Of a DNA stretch of 64,000 nt, positions 1 to 10,038 are shown piece by piece. The position numbers were made by a program, and so were the translations under genes. The stretch spans positions 20,800 to 84,799 of the forward strand of contig JAFRXL010000016.1 in the NCBI GenBank assembly GCA_017441505.1, read 5' to 3'. Numbering within the stretch: the first letter of the stretch is position 1; every line of letters begins with the position of its first letter. The notes beneath the pieces were generated by a model, which worked only from the letters and a program-made list of their open reading frames with translations, searched no databases and was not told the origin of the DNA. The DNA comes from Ruminococcus sp. GTDB taxonomy: Bacteria > Bacillota > Clostridia > Oscillospirales > Ruminococcaceae.

Positions 1-1335
1 TTTGACGCACTCGTTATGGTGCCTAACTGCGATAAGAACGTTCCGGGACTTCTTATGGCTGCGGCACGTATCAATGTTCCTACTGTATTCGTAAGCGGCG
101 GACCTATGCTTGCAGGTCACGTAAAGGGCAAAAAGACCAGCCTTTCTTCAATGTTCGAGGCTGTCGGAGCTTATACTGCCGGAAAGATGTCACTTGAAGA
201 TGTTGAGGAATTCGAGAATCACGCCTGTCCGACCTGCGGTTCATGTTCAGGAATGTATACAGCTAACTCTATGAACTGCCTTACAGAAGTTCTCGGTATG
301 GGACTTCGTGGAAACGGTACTATCCCTGCTGTATATTCCGATCGTATAAAGCTCGCAAAAATGGCTGGTATGCAGGTAATGGAGCTCTACAGAAAGAATA
401 TCCGTCCGTCTGATATAATGACAGAAAAGGCTTTCTATAACGCTCTTACTGCTGATATGGCACTTGGATGCTCAACTAACAGTATGCTCCACCTGCCTGC
501 AATTGCTAACGAGTGCGGAGTAAACATCAACCTCGATATTGCAAACGAGATAAGTGCTAAAACTCCTAATCTCTGTCACCTTGCACCTGCCGGACATACC
601 TACATGGAAGACCTCAATGAAGCAGGCGGAGTTTACGCAGTGCTCAACGAGCTGAACAAAAAAGGTCTTATCAATACAGATTGCCTCACCGTTACAGGAA
701 AGACCGTAGGCGAAAATATCGAGGGATGCGTTAACCGTGACCCTGAGACTATCCGTCCTATCGATAATCCGTACAGCGAAACAGGCGGAATTGCTGTACT
801 TAAAGGAAATCTTGCTCCCGACCGCTGTGTAGTAAAGAGAAGTGCAGTTGCTCCTGAAATGCTCGTACACAAGGGACCTGCCCGTGTATTCGACAGCGAG
901 GAAGAAGCTATCAAGGTCATTTACGAGGGCGGGATCAAAGCAGGCGACGTTGTTGTTATCCGCTATGAGGGACCTGCCGGCGGTCCAGGAATGAGAGAGA
1001 TGCTCTCACCTACATCCGCAATACAGGGTGCAGGACTTGGCTCTACAGTAGCTCTCATCACTGACGGACGTTTCTCCGGAGCTACCCGTGGTGCGGCTAT
1101 CGGTCACGTTTCTCCTGAGGCTGTAAACGGCGGTACTATCGCATATGTCAAGGACGGAGATATAATCTCTATAGATATTCCTAACTATTCTATCACTCTT
1201 GAAGTATCCGATGAGGAGCTTGAAGAACGCCGCAAGACAATGCCTATCAAGCGTAAAGAGAATATTACAGGCTACCTCAAACGCTATGCACAGCAGGTTT
1301 CATCCGCAGATAAGGGTGCTATAATCAATAAGTAA
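1..1335 (+). CDS. ilvD: Dihydroxy-acid dehydratase, 5' end outside window
   Basis: Converts 2,3-dihydroxy-isovalerate or -methylvalerate to the 2-keto acid, the third step of valine/isoleucine synthesis in the cytosol. The reading frame is open from base 1 ([12 protein letters not shown]...), so the true start lies upstream; 444 residues of roughly 550-560 are present. Iron-sulfur ligands are visible as the cysteine in PNCDK and in [16 protein letters not shown], and the C-terminal [19 protein letters not shown] block is typical of IlvD/Edd enzymes. The GSCSGM context fits IlvD rather than phosphogluconate dehydratase, as do the leu and ilvA genes that follow. It is separated from the next gene by a 300-bp repeat-bearing gap, so it is probably the last gene of its own transcript. 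Confidence 0.97.
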   Translation, partial: FDALVMVPNCDKNVPGLLMAAARINVPTVFVSGGPMLAGHVKGKKTSLSSMFEAVGAYTAGKMSLEDVEEFENHACPTCGSCSGMYTANSMNCLTEVLGMGLRGNGTIPAVYSDRIKLAKMAGMQVMELYRKNIRPSDIMTEKAFYNALTADMALGCSTNSMLHLPAIANECGVNINLDIANEISAKTPNLCHLAPAGHTYMEDLNEAGGVYAVLNELNKKGLINTDCLTVTGKTVGENIEGCVNRDPETIRPIDNPYSETGGIAVLKGNLAPDRCVVKRSAVAPEMLVHKGPARVFDSEEEAIKVIYEGGIKAGDVVVIRYEGPAGGPGMREMLSPTSAIQGAGLGSTVALITDGRFSGATRGAAIGHVSPEAVNGGTIAYVKDGDIISIDIPNYSITLEVSDEELEERRKTMPIKRKENITGYLKRYAQQVSSADKGAIINK

Positions 1336-1380
1336 ATCACTATGCAGGGAAGCAGCAGCATAACTTTTTGCAGCGTGTTA

Positions 1381-1578
1381 CAATAACGGGATTCCAAAGG
1401 GTGACTTCCCACAGTGTGGGGAGATGTCACGCAGTGACAGAGGGGACGGGGCGGTTAGCCTATTATCCCTTTGGCAAAGGGGTGTACGAGGGGGAACAGA
1501 GTTCCCCCTAAAAAGCAGTACAGCGAGCAAAGCTATGCTGTACGAACCGTCCGTATTTTTTCCCTCGGCTTGACCGAC
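1381..1578 (+). repeat. Hairpin repeat element A (single arm with module M1)
   Basis: This fills the ilvD-GNAT gap. It begins at the CAATAACGGGATT segment and lacks the usual first hairpin. The CCAAAGGG...CCCTTTGG stem carries an inserted block of small hairpins (CCCACAGTGTGGG, GTCACGCAGTGAC). Then come GGGGGAAC-AGA-GTTCCCCC, GTACAGC...GCTGTAC and the terminal TCGGCTTGACCGA hairpin. The same order recurs at about a dozen other places in the window, so the boundaries come from comparison with those copies. Confidence 0.85.
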
Positions 1579-1634
1579 GTGAGTTGTATCAATAAAAACT
1601 TCCCTGCATATAACATACATAAAGGAGCAGACCA

Positions 1635-2204
1635 ATGAAAGTTACGATAAGACGTGCTGTGCCGGAGGACGCTGCGGCTCTGCTGAAAATCTATTCATAC
1701 TATGTGAAAAATACCGCTGTTACTTTTGAATATGAAGTTCCGACAGAGGCTGAATTCAGCCGCAGAATAAAGACTACCCTTGAAAAATATCCCTATATAC
1801 TTGCAGAGGCAGACGGATGTCCCGTAGGTTTCTCCTATGCCGGAGAATTCAAAAACAGAAGTGCTTATGACTGGTCTGCGGAACTTACTCTGTATATGGA
1901 TAAGGACTATCAGAACTGCGGTATCGGAAAACTCCTCTATACAAAAATGGAGGAGATACTCAGAAAAATGGGTATGACCAACCTCTATGCCTGCATAGCT
2001 GTTACTGACCATGATGACGAATACCTCACCAATAACAGTGCAGGATTCCATAAGCATATGGGATATAGTATTGTAGGTCAGTTCCATAAATGCGGATATA
2101 AATTCGGTCGCTGGTACGATATGGTATGGGCTGAAAAAATGATAGGTGAGCATTTCAGCAATCAGCCTGAGATAATAAGCTATGATAACCTCACCAATAT
2201 ATAA
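1635..2204 (+). CDS. GNAT N-acetyltransferase, phosphinothricin acetyltransferase-like
   Basis: A 189-residue acetyltransferase of the GCN5 fold, expected to transfer acetyl from acetyl-CoA to an amine in the cytosol. The acetyl-CoA pyrophosphate loop appears as [14 protein letters not shown] (around residues 95-110), preceded by the strand [10 protein letters not shown]. The N-terminal [20 protein letters not shown] and the overall layout resemble the Pat/YwnH subfamily, whose members acetylate methionine sulfoximine, phosphinothricin or related amino-acid analogues; the substrate here is unknown. Ribosome site AAAGGAG lies 9 bases before the ATG. It precedes leuC by 38 bases and may be co-transcribed with the leu genes, though it has no known role in leucine synthesis. 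Confidence 0.88.
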   Translation: MKVTIRRAVPEDAAALLKIYSYYVKNTAVTFEYEVPTEAEFSRRIKTTLEKYPYILAEADGCPVGFSYAGEFKNRSAYDWSAELTLYMDKDYQNCGIGKLLYTKMEEILRKMGMTNLYACIAVTDHDDEYLTNNSAGFHKHMGYSIVGQFHKCGYKFGRWYDMVWAEKMIGEHFSNQPEIISYDNLTNI

Positions 2205-2242
2205 AGCCTGATGAAAAGGGCTCCAGAAAGAAGCGTGTAAAA

Positions 2243-3511
2243 ATGGCAATGACAATGACACAGAAAATACTTGCAGCTCATTCCGGTCTTGAAAATGTGA
2301 AAGCAGGAGAACTCATCCTCGCTGACCTTGACCTTGTACTCGGAAACGATATTACCTCTCCGGTAGCTATCAAAGAGTTCGCTAAGCTTAATAAGGACAG
2401 TGTATTCGACAGAAATAAAGTCACCATGGTTATGGACCACTTTGCCCCTAACAAAGATATAAAAGCTGCGGAGCAGTGCAAACTATGCCGTAATTTCTGC
2501 GAGGAAAAGGAAGTTGCTCATTTTTATGACGTAGGCGAAATGGGCATAGAACACGCTCTGCTTCCGGAAAAAGGTCTTGTTACTGCCGGAAACGTGGTAA
2601 TAGGAGCTGATTCCCATACCTGCACATACGGTGCTCTCGGAGCTTTTTCAACAGGTGTAGGCTCAACAGATATGGCTTGCGGAATGGCTATAGGCAAGGC
2701 ATGGTTCAAAGTGCCGTCTGCAATAAAGTTTGAGCTGAAAGGCAGTCTGAGAAAATATGTCTCCGGCAAGGATGTTATACTTCACATCATCGGAATGATA
2801 GGCGTTGACGGAGCTCTTTACAAGTCTATGGAATTCACGGGCGAGGGTCTTGCCTCACTTTCTATGGCTGACCGCCTTTGCATCTCTAACATGGCTATTG
2901 AAGCCGGAGCTAAAAACGGTATTTTCGAGGTCGACAGTACAACTCTCGATTATATCCGTGAGCACGGCGGAAAAGAACCTGTCATTTATAAGGCTGACCC
3001 TGATGCTGAGTACGACAAGGTAATTACTATCGACCTCTCAGAAATAGAGCCTACGGTTGCTTTTCCGCATCTTCCTGAGAACGCTAAAACTTTCAGCGAG
3101 ATAGAGGATATAAAGATAGATCAGGTAGTGATAGGCTCATGCACCAACGGCAGACTTGAAGACCTCATTGCTGCCGCTGAGATAATGAAGGGACATAAAG
3201 TCGCAAAGAATGTCCGCACTATCATCATACCTGCTACTCAGCAGATATACCTTGATGCTATGGAAATGGGACTTCTTAAAACCTTCATCGAGTGCGGAGC
3301 TGTAGTTTCAACTCCTACCTGCGGTCCATGTCTCGGAGGTCACATGGGCATACTCGCAGCAGGTGAGAAGGCTGTTACTACCACAAACCGCAATTTCGTC
3401 GGACGTATGGGACATACTGATTCAGAAGTATACCTTGCAAGTCCGGCAACTGCCGCTGCAAGTGCAATAACCGGAAAGATAACAAGTCCATGGGAGGTAA
3501 TGGGAAAATGA
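2243..3511 (+). CDS. leuC: 3-isopropylmalate dehydratase large subunit
   Basis: Catalytic, 4Fe-4S-bearing large subunit of isopropylmalate isomerase (2- to 3-isopropylmalate, leucine synthesis). The 422-residue length fits the short LeuC/HacA type that pairs with a separate small subunit. Visible motifs are [15 protein letters not shown], the first cluster cysteine in [11 protein letters not shown] and the [10 protein letters not shown] pair. The [16 protein letters not shown]-terminus matches the usual family start, supporting the ATG at 2243. The stop overlaps the leuD start (ATGA at 3508-3511), so subunit synthesis is translationally coupled. Confidence 0.97.
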   Translation: MAMTMTQKILAAHSGLENVKAGELILADLDLVLGNDITSPVAIKEFAKLNKDSVFDRNKVTMVMDHFAPNKDIKAAEQCKLCRNFCEEKEVAHFYDVGEMGIEHALLPEKGLVTAGNVVIGADSHTCTYGALGAFSTGVGSTDMACGMAIGKAWFKVPSAIKFELKGSLRKYVSGKDVILHIIGMIGVDGALYKSMEFTGEGLASLSMADRLCISNMAIEAGAKNGIFEVDSTTLDYIREHGGKEPVIYKADPDAEYDKVITIDLSEIEPTVAFPHLPENAKTFSEIEDIKIDQVVIGSCTNGRLEDLIAAAEIMKGHKVAKNVRTIIIPATQQIYLDAMEMGLLKTFIECGAVVSTPTCGPCLGGHMGILAAGEKAVTTTNRNFVGRMGHTDSEVYLASPATAAASAITGKITSPWEVMGK

Positions 3512-4002
3512 AATATACTGGAAATATCATAAAATACGGCGATAACGTCGATACAGATGTTATAATCCCTGCCCGTTATCTCAATACCAGCGACCATGCC
3601 GAGCTCGCTTCACACTGCATGGAGGACATCGATAAGACTTTCGTCAGCCGTGTAAAGTCCGGAGATATAATAACTGCCGGCTGGAATTTCGGCTGCGGTT
3701 CTTCCCGTGAGCACGCTCCTATCGCTATAAAGGCAAGCGGTATATCCCTTGTCATCGCCAAGAGCTTTGCACGTATCTTCTACCGCAACTCTATTAATAT
3801 CGGACTCGCTATCGTTGAGTGTCCGGAAGCTGTGGACGGTATCTCTGAGGGCGATAAGGTCGAGGCTGACCTCGATAACGGTATCATCCGCAACCTCACT
3901 ACCGGTAAGGAGTTCAGGACTGCTCCTTTTCCTGAGTTCGTTCAGAAAATTATCGAAAACGGCGGTCTGATGCAGTCTATTGCTAAGGGAGTTATCCGCT
4001 GA
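3508..4002 (+). CDS. leuD: 3-isopropylmalate dehydratase small subunit
   Basis: Swivel-domain partner of LeuC, 164 residues. The start is taken as the ATG at 3508, overlapping the leuC stop with a GGGAGG ribosome site 10 bases upstream. This gives [19 protein letters not shown], the standard N-terminus; an in-frame ATG at 3490 would add six residues from the ribosome-site region. Substrate-recognition and swivel motifs are [12 protein letters not shown] and [18 protein letters not shown], with [14 protein letters not shown] downstream. It is followed after 12 bases by an unrelated lipoprotein gene that separates it from leuB. Confidence 0.97.
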   Translation: MKYTGNIIKYGDNVDTDVIIPARYLNTSDHAELASHCMEDIDKTFVSRVKSGDIITAGWNFGCGSSREHAPIAIKASGISLVIAKSFARIFYRNSINIGLAIVECPEAVDGISEGDKVEADLDNGIIRNLTTGKEFRTAPFPEFVQKIIENGGLMQSIAKGVIR

Positions 4003-4014
4003 AAGGAGTAACTT

Positions 4015-4776
4015 ATGAAAAAAATTCTCTCTCTTATGCTTGCTTGTGTAATGTCTTTGCACCTATGCTCCTGCAAAAACGAATCCGAAAGTCAGAAGGA
4101 AGAGAATAAAAGGGTACTTAAACAGGCTGAGGAAAATGCGGCTGAATATATCGTGGAAAAATACGGCTTTGAAGCTGATATTACCGATTCAGAAATTATT
4201 TACGATATAAAAGGCTGGGATTTTATTATACCTCACTCCGAAGCTTCCACCAATGCAATTATAAAAATGGAGCATGACGGAAAAGAGTTTCAGCTCATTA
4301 TCAGCGGCAACGACCAAAATACAAATGGAAGCGATGATTACCAGTATGACGAAATAAAAAACGCCTTCTGTGATATTGTTAAAAGTGGATTTGAAGAAGA
4401 ATGTAGTGTCTATTACAAAAATAAAAATATTACTCTTGGTGCAAAAGAAACAGAAGATGTTTTCCTGAATGAATATTTTGACGGAAATGACCTCAGCAGC
4501 GTTTTGGAAAAGCTCGATTACTGTATTATCGAGCTTTGTGATGCTGACCTATCGGACGATAAAAAATTCAACGCTATTGAAAAATTAGCCTCATACGCAG
4601 TTAATGCATCTTATTTTTATGTAATATCGTATGAAAATAAATGGACATTTGATAAACACCCTGTTGTTTCGGATTTAGAAAAATACGGAAAATTCTATAC
4701 GGATTCGACCGGTATCAAAAGTTTCAGAAAATTCGGGTATGACGGAACAAGTGAATATCATAAAATAAAGGAGTAA
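4015..4776 (+). CDS. Hypothetical lipoprotein inserted in the leu operon
   Basis: A 253-residue protein I do not recognise. The N-terminus ([20 protein letters not shown]) is a short lipoprotein signal, with Cys19 or Cys21 as acylation candidates, followed by a charged linker rich in Glu and Lys. The rest is acidic, soluble and without a repeat or catalytic motif I can name. It is in frame with a good ribosome site (AAAGGAG) and close spacing on both sides (12 and 4 bases), so it is co-transcribed with leuD and leuB. Its codons are visibly more AT-rich than the flanking leu genes, suggesting later insertion. Probably exported and anchored outside the membrane. Confidence 0.75.
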   Translation: MKKILSLMLACVMSLHLCSCKNESESQKEENKRVLKQAEENAAEYIVEKYGFEADITDSEIIYDIKGWDFIIPHSEASTNAIIKMEHDGKEFQLIISGNDQNTNGSDDYQYDEIKNAFCDIVKSGFEEECSVYYKNKNITLGAKETEDVFLNEYFDGNDLSSVLEKLDYCIIELCDADLSDDKKFNAIEKLASYAVNASYFYVISYENKWTFDKHPVVSDLEKYGKFYTDSTGIKSFRKFGYDGTSEYHKIKE

Positions 4777-4780
4777 ATTT

Positions 4781-5854
4781 ATGGAATATAATATAGCCTT
4801 ATTAAAGGGCGACGGCATAGGACCTGAAATAGTGGACAGTGCAGTAAAAGTCCTTGAAAAAACGGCAGCTAAGTTCGGACATAAATTCAATTTCACTCCG
4901 TATCTCATAGGCGGATGTGCAATAGACGCAGCAGGCATACCGCTGCCGCAGGAGACAGTCGACGGCTGTCTTGCAAGCGACAGCGTACTTCTCGGAGCTG
5001 TAGGCGGACCAAAATGGGACGACCAGCCGGGAAATAACCGTCCTGAGAAAGCACTTCTGGGAATACGCTCTGCACTCGGACTATATACCAATCTTCGTCC
5101 GGCACAGCTTTACCCTGCACTTCGTGCGGCATCACCTCTGAAAGATGAGATAGTCGGTGAAGGATTCGATATAATGATAGTCCGTGAGCTTACCGGAGGA
5201 ATATACTTCGGCGACCGTGGCTACCGTGAGGGCAGATACGGTCAGGAAGCTTTCGACACCGAAGCCTATAGCGTCACCGAGATAGAGCGTATAGGAAGAG
5301 TCGCTTTCGAGACTGCAATGAAGCGTAATAAGCGTGTTTGCAGCATCGATAAGGCGAATGTGCTTGAATCATCAAGACTGTGGAGAAAGACCATGCACCG
5401 TCTTGCAGAGGAATATCCGGAAGTTCAGTACAGCGATATGTTCGTGGACAATGCGGCTATGCAGCTTGTCCGTGACCCTAAACAGTTCGACGTTATTGTT
5501 ACTTCAAATATGTTCGGAGATATACTCTCTGACGAAGCTTCACAGATAACCGGCTCTATCGGTATGCTTGCTTCCGCATCCCTCGGAGCTTCTACAAGAG
5601 GTATGTATGAACCTATACATGGAAGTGCTCCGGATATTGCCGGACAGAACAAAGCTAATCCTATAGCAACTATCCTCTCCGGAGCTATGATGCTCCGCTA
5701 CTCGTTCGGACTTTCAGCCGAGGCGGATGCTATAGAAGAAGCAGTAAACAAGGTACTTGATGCAGGATACAGAACTGCCGACCTTATGGGCACAGAAAGC
5801 GGAACTCCGCTGAGCTGTACTGAAATGACAGAAAAGATAATCGAGGTTTTATAA
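4781..5854 (+). CDS. leuB: 3-isopropylmalate dehydrogenase
   Basis: NAD-dependent oxidative decarboxylation of 3-isopropylmalate to 4-methyl-2-oxopentanoate, cytosolic. The 357-residue length is normal. Family signatures are [19 protein letters not shown] at the N-terminus, [13 protein letters not shown] in the substrate loop, [13 protein letters not shown], and the metal/nucleotide segment [28 protein letters not shown] followed by [19 protein letters not shown]. The substrate-loop LTGGIYFG separates it from isocitrate dehydrogenases. It lies 4 bases after the lipoprotein gene and its stop directly abuts the next start. Confidence 0.98.
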   Translation: MEYNIALLKGDGIGPEIVDSAVKVLEKTAAKFGHKFNFTPYLIGGCAIDAAGIPLPQETVDGCLASDSVLLGAVGGPKWDDQPGNNRPEKALLGIRSALGLYTNLRPAQLYPALRAASPLKDEIVGEGFDIMIVRELTGGIYFGDRGYREGRYGQEAFDTEAYSVTEIERIGRVAFETAMKRNKRVCSIDKANVLESSRLWRKTMHRLAEEYPEVQYSDMFVDNAAMQLVRDPKQFDVIVTSNMFGDILSDEASQITGSIGMLASASLGASTRGMYEPIHGSAPDIAGQNKANPIATILSGAMMLRYSFGLSAEADAIEEAVNKVLDAGYRTADLMGTESGTPLSCTEMTEKIIEVL

Positions 5855-7054
5855 ATGAATGAAAAAATAACCAGACTTTGCCAGAAACGTGATCTTCTGG
5901 TCGTATTCCGTGGACTTGCAAGGGACGAGGCTTTCAGACGACTGATGATACTGCTCGGTTCAGATACCGAGGAGCAGTCAGACTATATGATGGAATATTC
6001 AAATTTCGTCGACGAGCTCTACGAGACCGGTAATTCTAATCTCACCGAGCATATACTCAAACTTGTGCTTGAAGACGAAAATGTCTATATAACTCAGGCA
6101 GCTAACGGGAAAACACCCGACCCGAAGATACAGGAATGTATGCTCCATGAGCTGCAATATCTACAGGAGCTTTCTCAGCTTACATCCGAGGACTTTATAA
6201 GCGAAATGGACTACGACGATTTCGTGCCGGAATGGACGACCTCTCCTATCGATATTATCGGCAGCTATATGGAGCGTGTAAGTCTCATTGGCAAATATGG
6301 TTATGGTAAATATTCAAGACACAGAATGTTTATCGTAAAGGACAGCGAGACTGTGCCTGTAAAATATCCTGACCCGCAGAAACTTTCGGAGCTTTACGGC
6401 TATGAGCGTGAGAGAAAATCGGTCATAGACAACACTATCGCTCTCATAGAAGGCAGACCGGCTCAGAATGTACTGCTCTACGGTGATGCCGGTACAGGAA
6501 AGTCCTCTACGGTCAAAGCTCTTGTAAATGAGTATCATGACAGGGGGCTCCGCCTTATAGAAGTCACCAAAGAGCAGCTCCGTGACATCCCTGCTATAAT
6601 CGATGAGATCAGCAATAATCCGCTGAAATTCATTATCTTTATCGATGACCTCTCTTTTTCGTCCATTGAGGACTGCTTCGGTGCTCTTAAAGCTACGCTT
6701 GAAGGCTCGGTATCCGCAAGAGCTGATAATATCGCTATTTATGCCACCAGCAACCGCCGTCACCTTATAAAGGAGAGTTTCTCTGACCGTGAGGGCGACG
6801 ATATTCACCGTAATGACACTATGCAGGAAACGCTCTCGCTTTCTGCCCGTTTCGGACTAAGAGTCAATTTCAGCCGTCCGGATAAAAAATCATATACCGC
6901 TATAGCTGCTGAGCTTGCCCGCAGCAAGGGTATTGAGCTTCCGGAAGACGAGCTCGCTCTCAAAGCCGAGCAATTCGCTATATCTTCCGGTAACGGACGT
7001 TCTCCGAGAACTGCTAAACAATTTGTTAATCAGCTGCTAAGCGAAGAACGTTAA
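5855..7054 (+). CDS. DUF815-family AAA+ ATPase
   Basis: A 399-residue protein of the DUF815 family, of unknown role. The N-terminal 190 residues are helical and acidic. The ATPase part has a Walker A loop GDAGTGKSST (around 205-215), Walker B FIIFIDDLSF and a sensor-1 segment IAIYATSNRRHLI. A C-terminal lid region (SGNGRSPRTAKQFVNQLL) resembles DnaA/RuvB-type lids. The ATG directly follows the leuB stop with GAGG in the leuB tail as ribosome site, so the two are coupled. Family members are often found beside unrelated housekeeping genes, so location does not reveal function. Confidence 0.88.
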   Translation: MNEKITRLCQKRDLLVVFRGLARDEAFRRLMILLGSDTEEQSDYMMEYSNFVDELYETGNSNLTEHILKLVLEDENVYITQAANGKTPDPKIQECMLHELQYLQELSQLTSEDFISEMDYDDFVPEWTTSPIDIIGSYMERVSLIGKYGYGKYSRHRMFIVKDSETVPVKYPDPQKLSELYGYERERKSVIDNTIALIEGRPAQNVLLYGDAGTGKSSTVKALVNEYHDRGLRLIEVTKEQLRDIPAIIDEISNNPLKFIIFIDDLSFSSIEDCFGALKATLEGSVSARADNIAIYATSNRRHLIKESFSDREGDDIHRNDTMQETLSLSARFGLRVNFSRPDKKSYTAIAAELARSKGIELPEDELALKAEQFAISSGNGRSPRTAKQFVNQLLSEER

Positions 7055-7078
7055 TAAAATTATATTGGAGATGTTGAT

Positions 7079-8284
7079 ATGCTTACTCTCGACAAAATAT
7101 ACCATGCCAAATACATTCTGAAATCAGTCATCAGGGAAACTGACGTTATCCACGCACCTAAAATCAATCCGGAATCAGAAATTTTTCTGAAAACTGAAAA
7201 TCTTCAGATAACAGGCTCTTTCAAAGTCAGAGGAGCATACTACAAGATGTCTCAGCTTTCAGATGAAGAAAAAGCAAGGGGAGTTATCGCCTGCTCTGCC
7301 GGTAACCACGCTCAGGGAGTTGCACTTGCCGCTGCAAAGAACGGCATCCGTTCAATCATATGTCTGCCGGACGGTGCTCCTATATCCAAAGTCGAAGCTA
7401 CAAAGAACTATGGAGCAGAAGTATGCCTTGTAAAGGGAGTGTATGACGATGCTTATGCAGAAGCTCTGCGTCAGAAGGATGAATACGGATATACCTTCAT
7501 ACATCCTTTTGATGATGAAAACGTAATTGCAGGTCAGGGGACTATAGGTCTTGAACTTCTCGAACAGATTCCCGACCTTGAAGCTGTTATCGTACCTATC
7601 GGCGGCGGCGGACTTATATCCGGTGTAGCATATGCTATAAAAAGTCTGAATCCAAATATAAAGGTCTATGGAGTTCAGGCTGCCGGAGCACCAAGTATGT
7701 TCAACTCTATAAGAGATAACCATATAGAAAAACTCGAAAGCGTTTCTACTATCGCAGACGGAATCGCAGTAAAAGAACCGGGAGAAAATACCTTCCGTAT
7801 CATATCAGAGTATGTTGACGACATTGTTACTGTAAGTGATGATGAAATATCCGCTGCCATACTCGCTCTTATGGAGCAGCAGAAGCTGGTAACAGAAGGT
7901 GCAGGAGCAGTTTCTGTAGCTGCGGCAATGTTCAATAAAGTGCCTATCAAAGGCAGGAAAACAGTATGCCTGCTGTCAGGAGGAAACATTGATGTTACCA
8001 TACTTTCAAGAGTTATCAAGCGTGGACTCTTAATGTCCGGACGCTCTTACTCTATGATGATAGAACTCATCGACAAACCCGGTCAGCTTATGGACGTTTC
8101 ACGCATAATAGCTGAACTCGGCGGAAACGTAACTTCTATACACCATGAAAGAGCTAACGAGGGCTCGGCAGTCAACGGCTGCTACCTCAGAATAGTCCTT
8201 GAAACAAGAAACTATGAGCACATCGATGCTATTAAGAAAGCTCTTGCAGAGGCAGGTTTCAAGGTGCTCAATTACAATGCGTGA
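7079..8284 (+). CDS. ilvA: Threonine ammonia-lyase with ACT-like tail
   Basis: PLP enzyme converting threonine to 2-oxobutanoate, the entry to isoleucine. It has 401 residues: a catalytic domain (about 1-320) with the PLP lysine in TGSFKVRGAYYKM, the SAGNHAQGVA loop and the glycine loop PIGGGGLISG, then a single ACT-like domain (about 330-401, beginning MMIELIDKPGQLMDVSRII). This short single-ACT architecture is shared by many Firmicute enzymes, including some called catabolic; neighbouring ilvD and leu genes argue for the biosynthetic role. Ribosome site GGAGATG precedes the ATG. It follows the DUF815 gene by 24 bases. Confidence 0.95.
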   Translation: MLTLDKIYHAKYILKSVIRETDVIHAPKINPESEIFLKTENLQITGSFKVRGAYYKMSQLSDEEKARGVIACSAGNHAQGVALAAAKNGIRSIICLPDGAPISKVEATKNYGAEVCLVKGVYDDAYAEALRQKDEYGYTFIHPFDDENVIAGQGTIGLELLEQIPDLEAVIVPIGGGGLISGVAYAIKSLNPNIKVYGVQAAGAPSMFNSIRDNHIEKLESVSTIADGIAVKEPGENTFRIISEYVDDIVTVSDDEISAAILALMEQQKLVTEGAGAVSVAAAMFNKVPIKGRKTVCLLSGGNIDVTILSRVIKRGLLMSGRSYSMMIELIDKPGQLMDVSRIIAELGGNVTSIHHERANEGSAVNGCYLRIVLETRNYEHIDAIKKALAEAGFKVLNYNA

Positions 8285-8335
8285 AGTACTTTGATAAGTA
8301 TAAAAAAGACAAAAATGCTTTGGAGGAAGAAAGCG

Positions 8336-9994
8336 ATGAAGAAAAGATCATCAGTATCAGCTAAGAATAAGCCTCAAAAAAGTAAAAGCAGATCGGGGTC
8401 TCTGGTGAGCAGGATAAAAAAAACTGATATGGATGTAGTGTGTATCTATGCTTTTACAATATTGGCAGCAGTTGCATTTGCACAAGCTTTTTATTATATT
8501 GTGAAATACGAACTTACCCATGCATATACTTGTGATTCACCGCTTTACTGGGCAGTAGGCAGAGGAATGCTGAATGGTTTTATGCCATATTCTGAAATGT
8601 ATGAAAATAAGCCTGTAGGAATCTTTATTTTGTCAGCCTTGTCTTTTTATTTTACCGGCGACACGATATTGTGCAATGTGATAAGTATCATTTCAGTTCT
8701 TGTCATAGCGATAGTACCATGTCTGTTTCTGCTTGAAAAATACAGGAAAAGCGTGAAAGAAGCTGCGGCAAATAATAATGGTAAAAAAACAGATACTTAT
8801 GATATTTTCACTTTTATAATTGTTCTTTTAAGCGGAGCTTTGTTAGCTATATACTGCGAGACTCGTTCGGGAAGATTTCAGGTCGAATCTATGGGAGCTG
8901 CCTTTTCGCTTCTTTACATATATTCTGCACGTAAGCTTATGGCTGCTGAGGACAAAAAGACACGTATAATGAGAACTATAATTACTGCAATATATATAAG
9001 CTTTGCAGTATTAATGAAAGAACCGTTCCTGCTTGTGGCAACAGCAGGCATTCTTCTGTTTACTAAAAGTTTTAAAGATTTTGTAAGAGGGGTAATTATT
9101 CCAGATATCGTAGGCGGTATAAGTACTTTGGCTGTTTTAGGATTTACAGGTATATTAAAGCCGTATTTTACAATTTACGTAAAGCATATGTTTGATACGA
9201 GATTAAGCAGTGACGAAAACGGAACTTTGTATGTAAGAATAGGTAATCTTGCAAGGCTAAAAGACGATATAAAGTATTTTGACGACAGACTGTGGATCGT
9301 TATCCTGACAGCGTTTATAATTACATTAGCATCTGTATATAAGAAAAGTGAAAAAGAGATCTTGCTGCATACTTTCAAAGTTTTATCAGTGGCATACATT
9401 GCTTCATTTTGTGTAGGCCTTGGCGGTCAATACTTTGAGCACCATTATATTTTTGCCGTGCCTGTTTATGCATCTTTTATTACGTATGCTGCTGAGCATC
9501 TGGATGTTCTTAAATCAAAGAAAAAAGTTTTTTCGTCAGCAATACTGATGAGTTGTGTAGTTCTTACCGGAGTTGTTTTATTTGATTCCCGTACTGATTA
9601 CACCGGATTATATGATAATCTTTATGACTCGATAAAAACTAAAGCCCAATATGTTGATGATGTCTGCGATCATTATGATGCAGAAAGATATCAGTACATT
9701 GGCTTTAACGGAGAATCAGAATTCTATGGACTTACAAAGCATTCTCCTATGGGACCGGCATTTGTTCAGGATCCGGATAATTTCCAGACCGAAGATACTT
9801 GGTTCTTTGAAAAGTTTAAGGAACAGCTTGATAGTTGTGATATTGTTGTTGTGGATTCATATACCACTCCTGCACTTGAAAGTTATGTAAAAAAGATACT
9901 TGAAAATGAATTTACAAAAGAACCTCCAAAAGAGAATAATTTAGAAATACCTTCTGATTTCTATTATGAGATATATTATCGAAAAGGAATGTAG
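8336..9994 (+). CDS. GT-C-like multipass membrane protein, paralogue 1
   Basis: A 552-residue integral membrane protein. The start is the ATG at 8336, with GGAGGAAGA 6 bases upstream; this aligns its MKKRSS... end with that of the downstream copy, while an earlier in-frame TTG at 8291 lacks a ribosome site. A basic cytosolic tail is followed by about ten hydrophobic segments. The first outside loop has an Asp in DSPLYWAVGRGMLNG and the PYSEMYENKPVGIFILS pattern seen in GT39/ArnT-like lipid-linked-sugar glycosyltransferases. The C-terminal 130 residues are soluble. A role in adding sugars to a surface polymer or protein is inferred from that pattern only. It is a tandem duplicate of the next gene. 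Confidence 0.7.
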   Translation: MKKRSSVSAKNKPQKSKSRSGSLVSRIKKTDMDVVCIYAFTILAAVAFAQAFYYIVKYELTHAYTCDSPLYWAVGRGMLNGFMPYSEMYENKPVGIFILSALSFYFTGDTILCNVISIISVLVIAIVPCLFLLEKYRKSVKEAAANNNGKKTDTYDIFTFIIVLLSGALLAIYCETRSGRFQVESMGAAFSLLYIYSARKLMAAEDKKTRIMRTIITAIYISFAVLMKEPFLLVATAGILLFTKSFKDFVRGVIIPDIVGGISTLAVLGFTGILKPYFTIYVKHMFDTRLSSDENGTLYVRIGNLARLKDDIKYFDDRLWIVILTAFIITLASVYKKSEKEILLHTFKVLSVAYIASFCVGLGGQYFEHHYIFAVPVYASFITYAAEHLDVLKSKKKVFSSAILMSCVVLTGVVLFDSRTDYTGLYDNLYDSIKTKAQYVDDVCDHYDAERYQYIGFNGESEFYGLTKHSPMGPAFVQDPDNFQTEDTWFFEKFKEQLDSCDIVVVDSYTTPALESYVKKILENEFTKEPPKENNLEIPSDFYYEIYYRKGM

Positions 9995-10038
9995 GGCATC
10001 TATTATGTAGATCGGAATATTTTTAAGGAAGAAACACA

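Noticed and set aside
1381-1578. CRISPR array or tRNA cluster in the hairpin-rich gaps
   Set aside because: No regularly spaced direct repeats with unique spacers and no cloverleaf with a TTC-loop sequence; the hairpins follow the shared repeat order instead.
1560-1600. TTGACC in the terminal hairpin of the repeats acting as a portable -35 box
   Set aside because: At A, a TAAAAA lies 17 bases on, but at C, F and G the matching position has no acceptable -10 (TCTATG, TAATTT, TTTTAT). The match is likely chance from the constant CTTGA loop.
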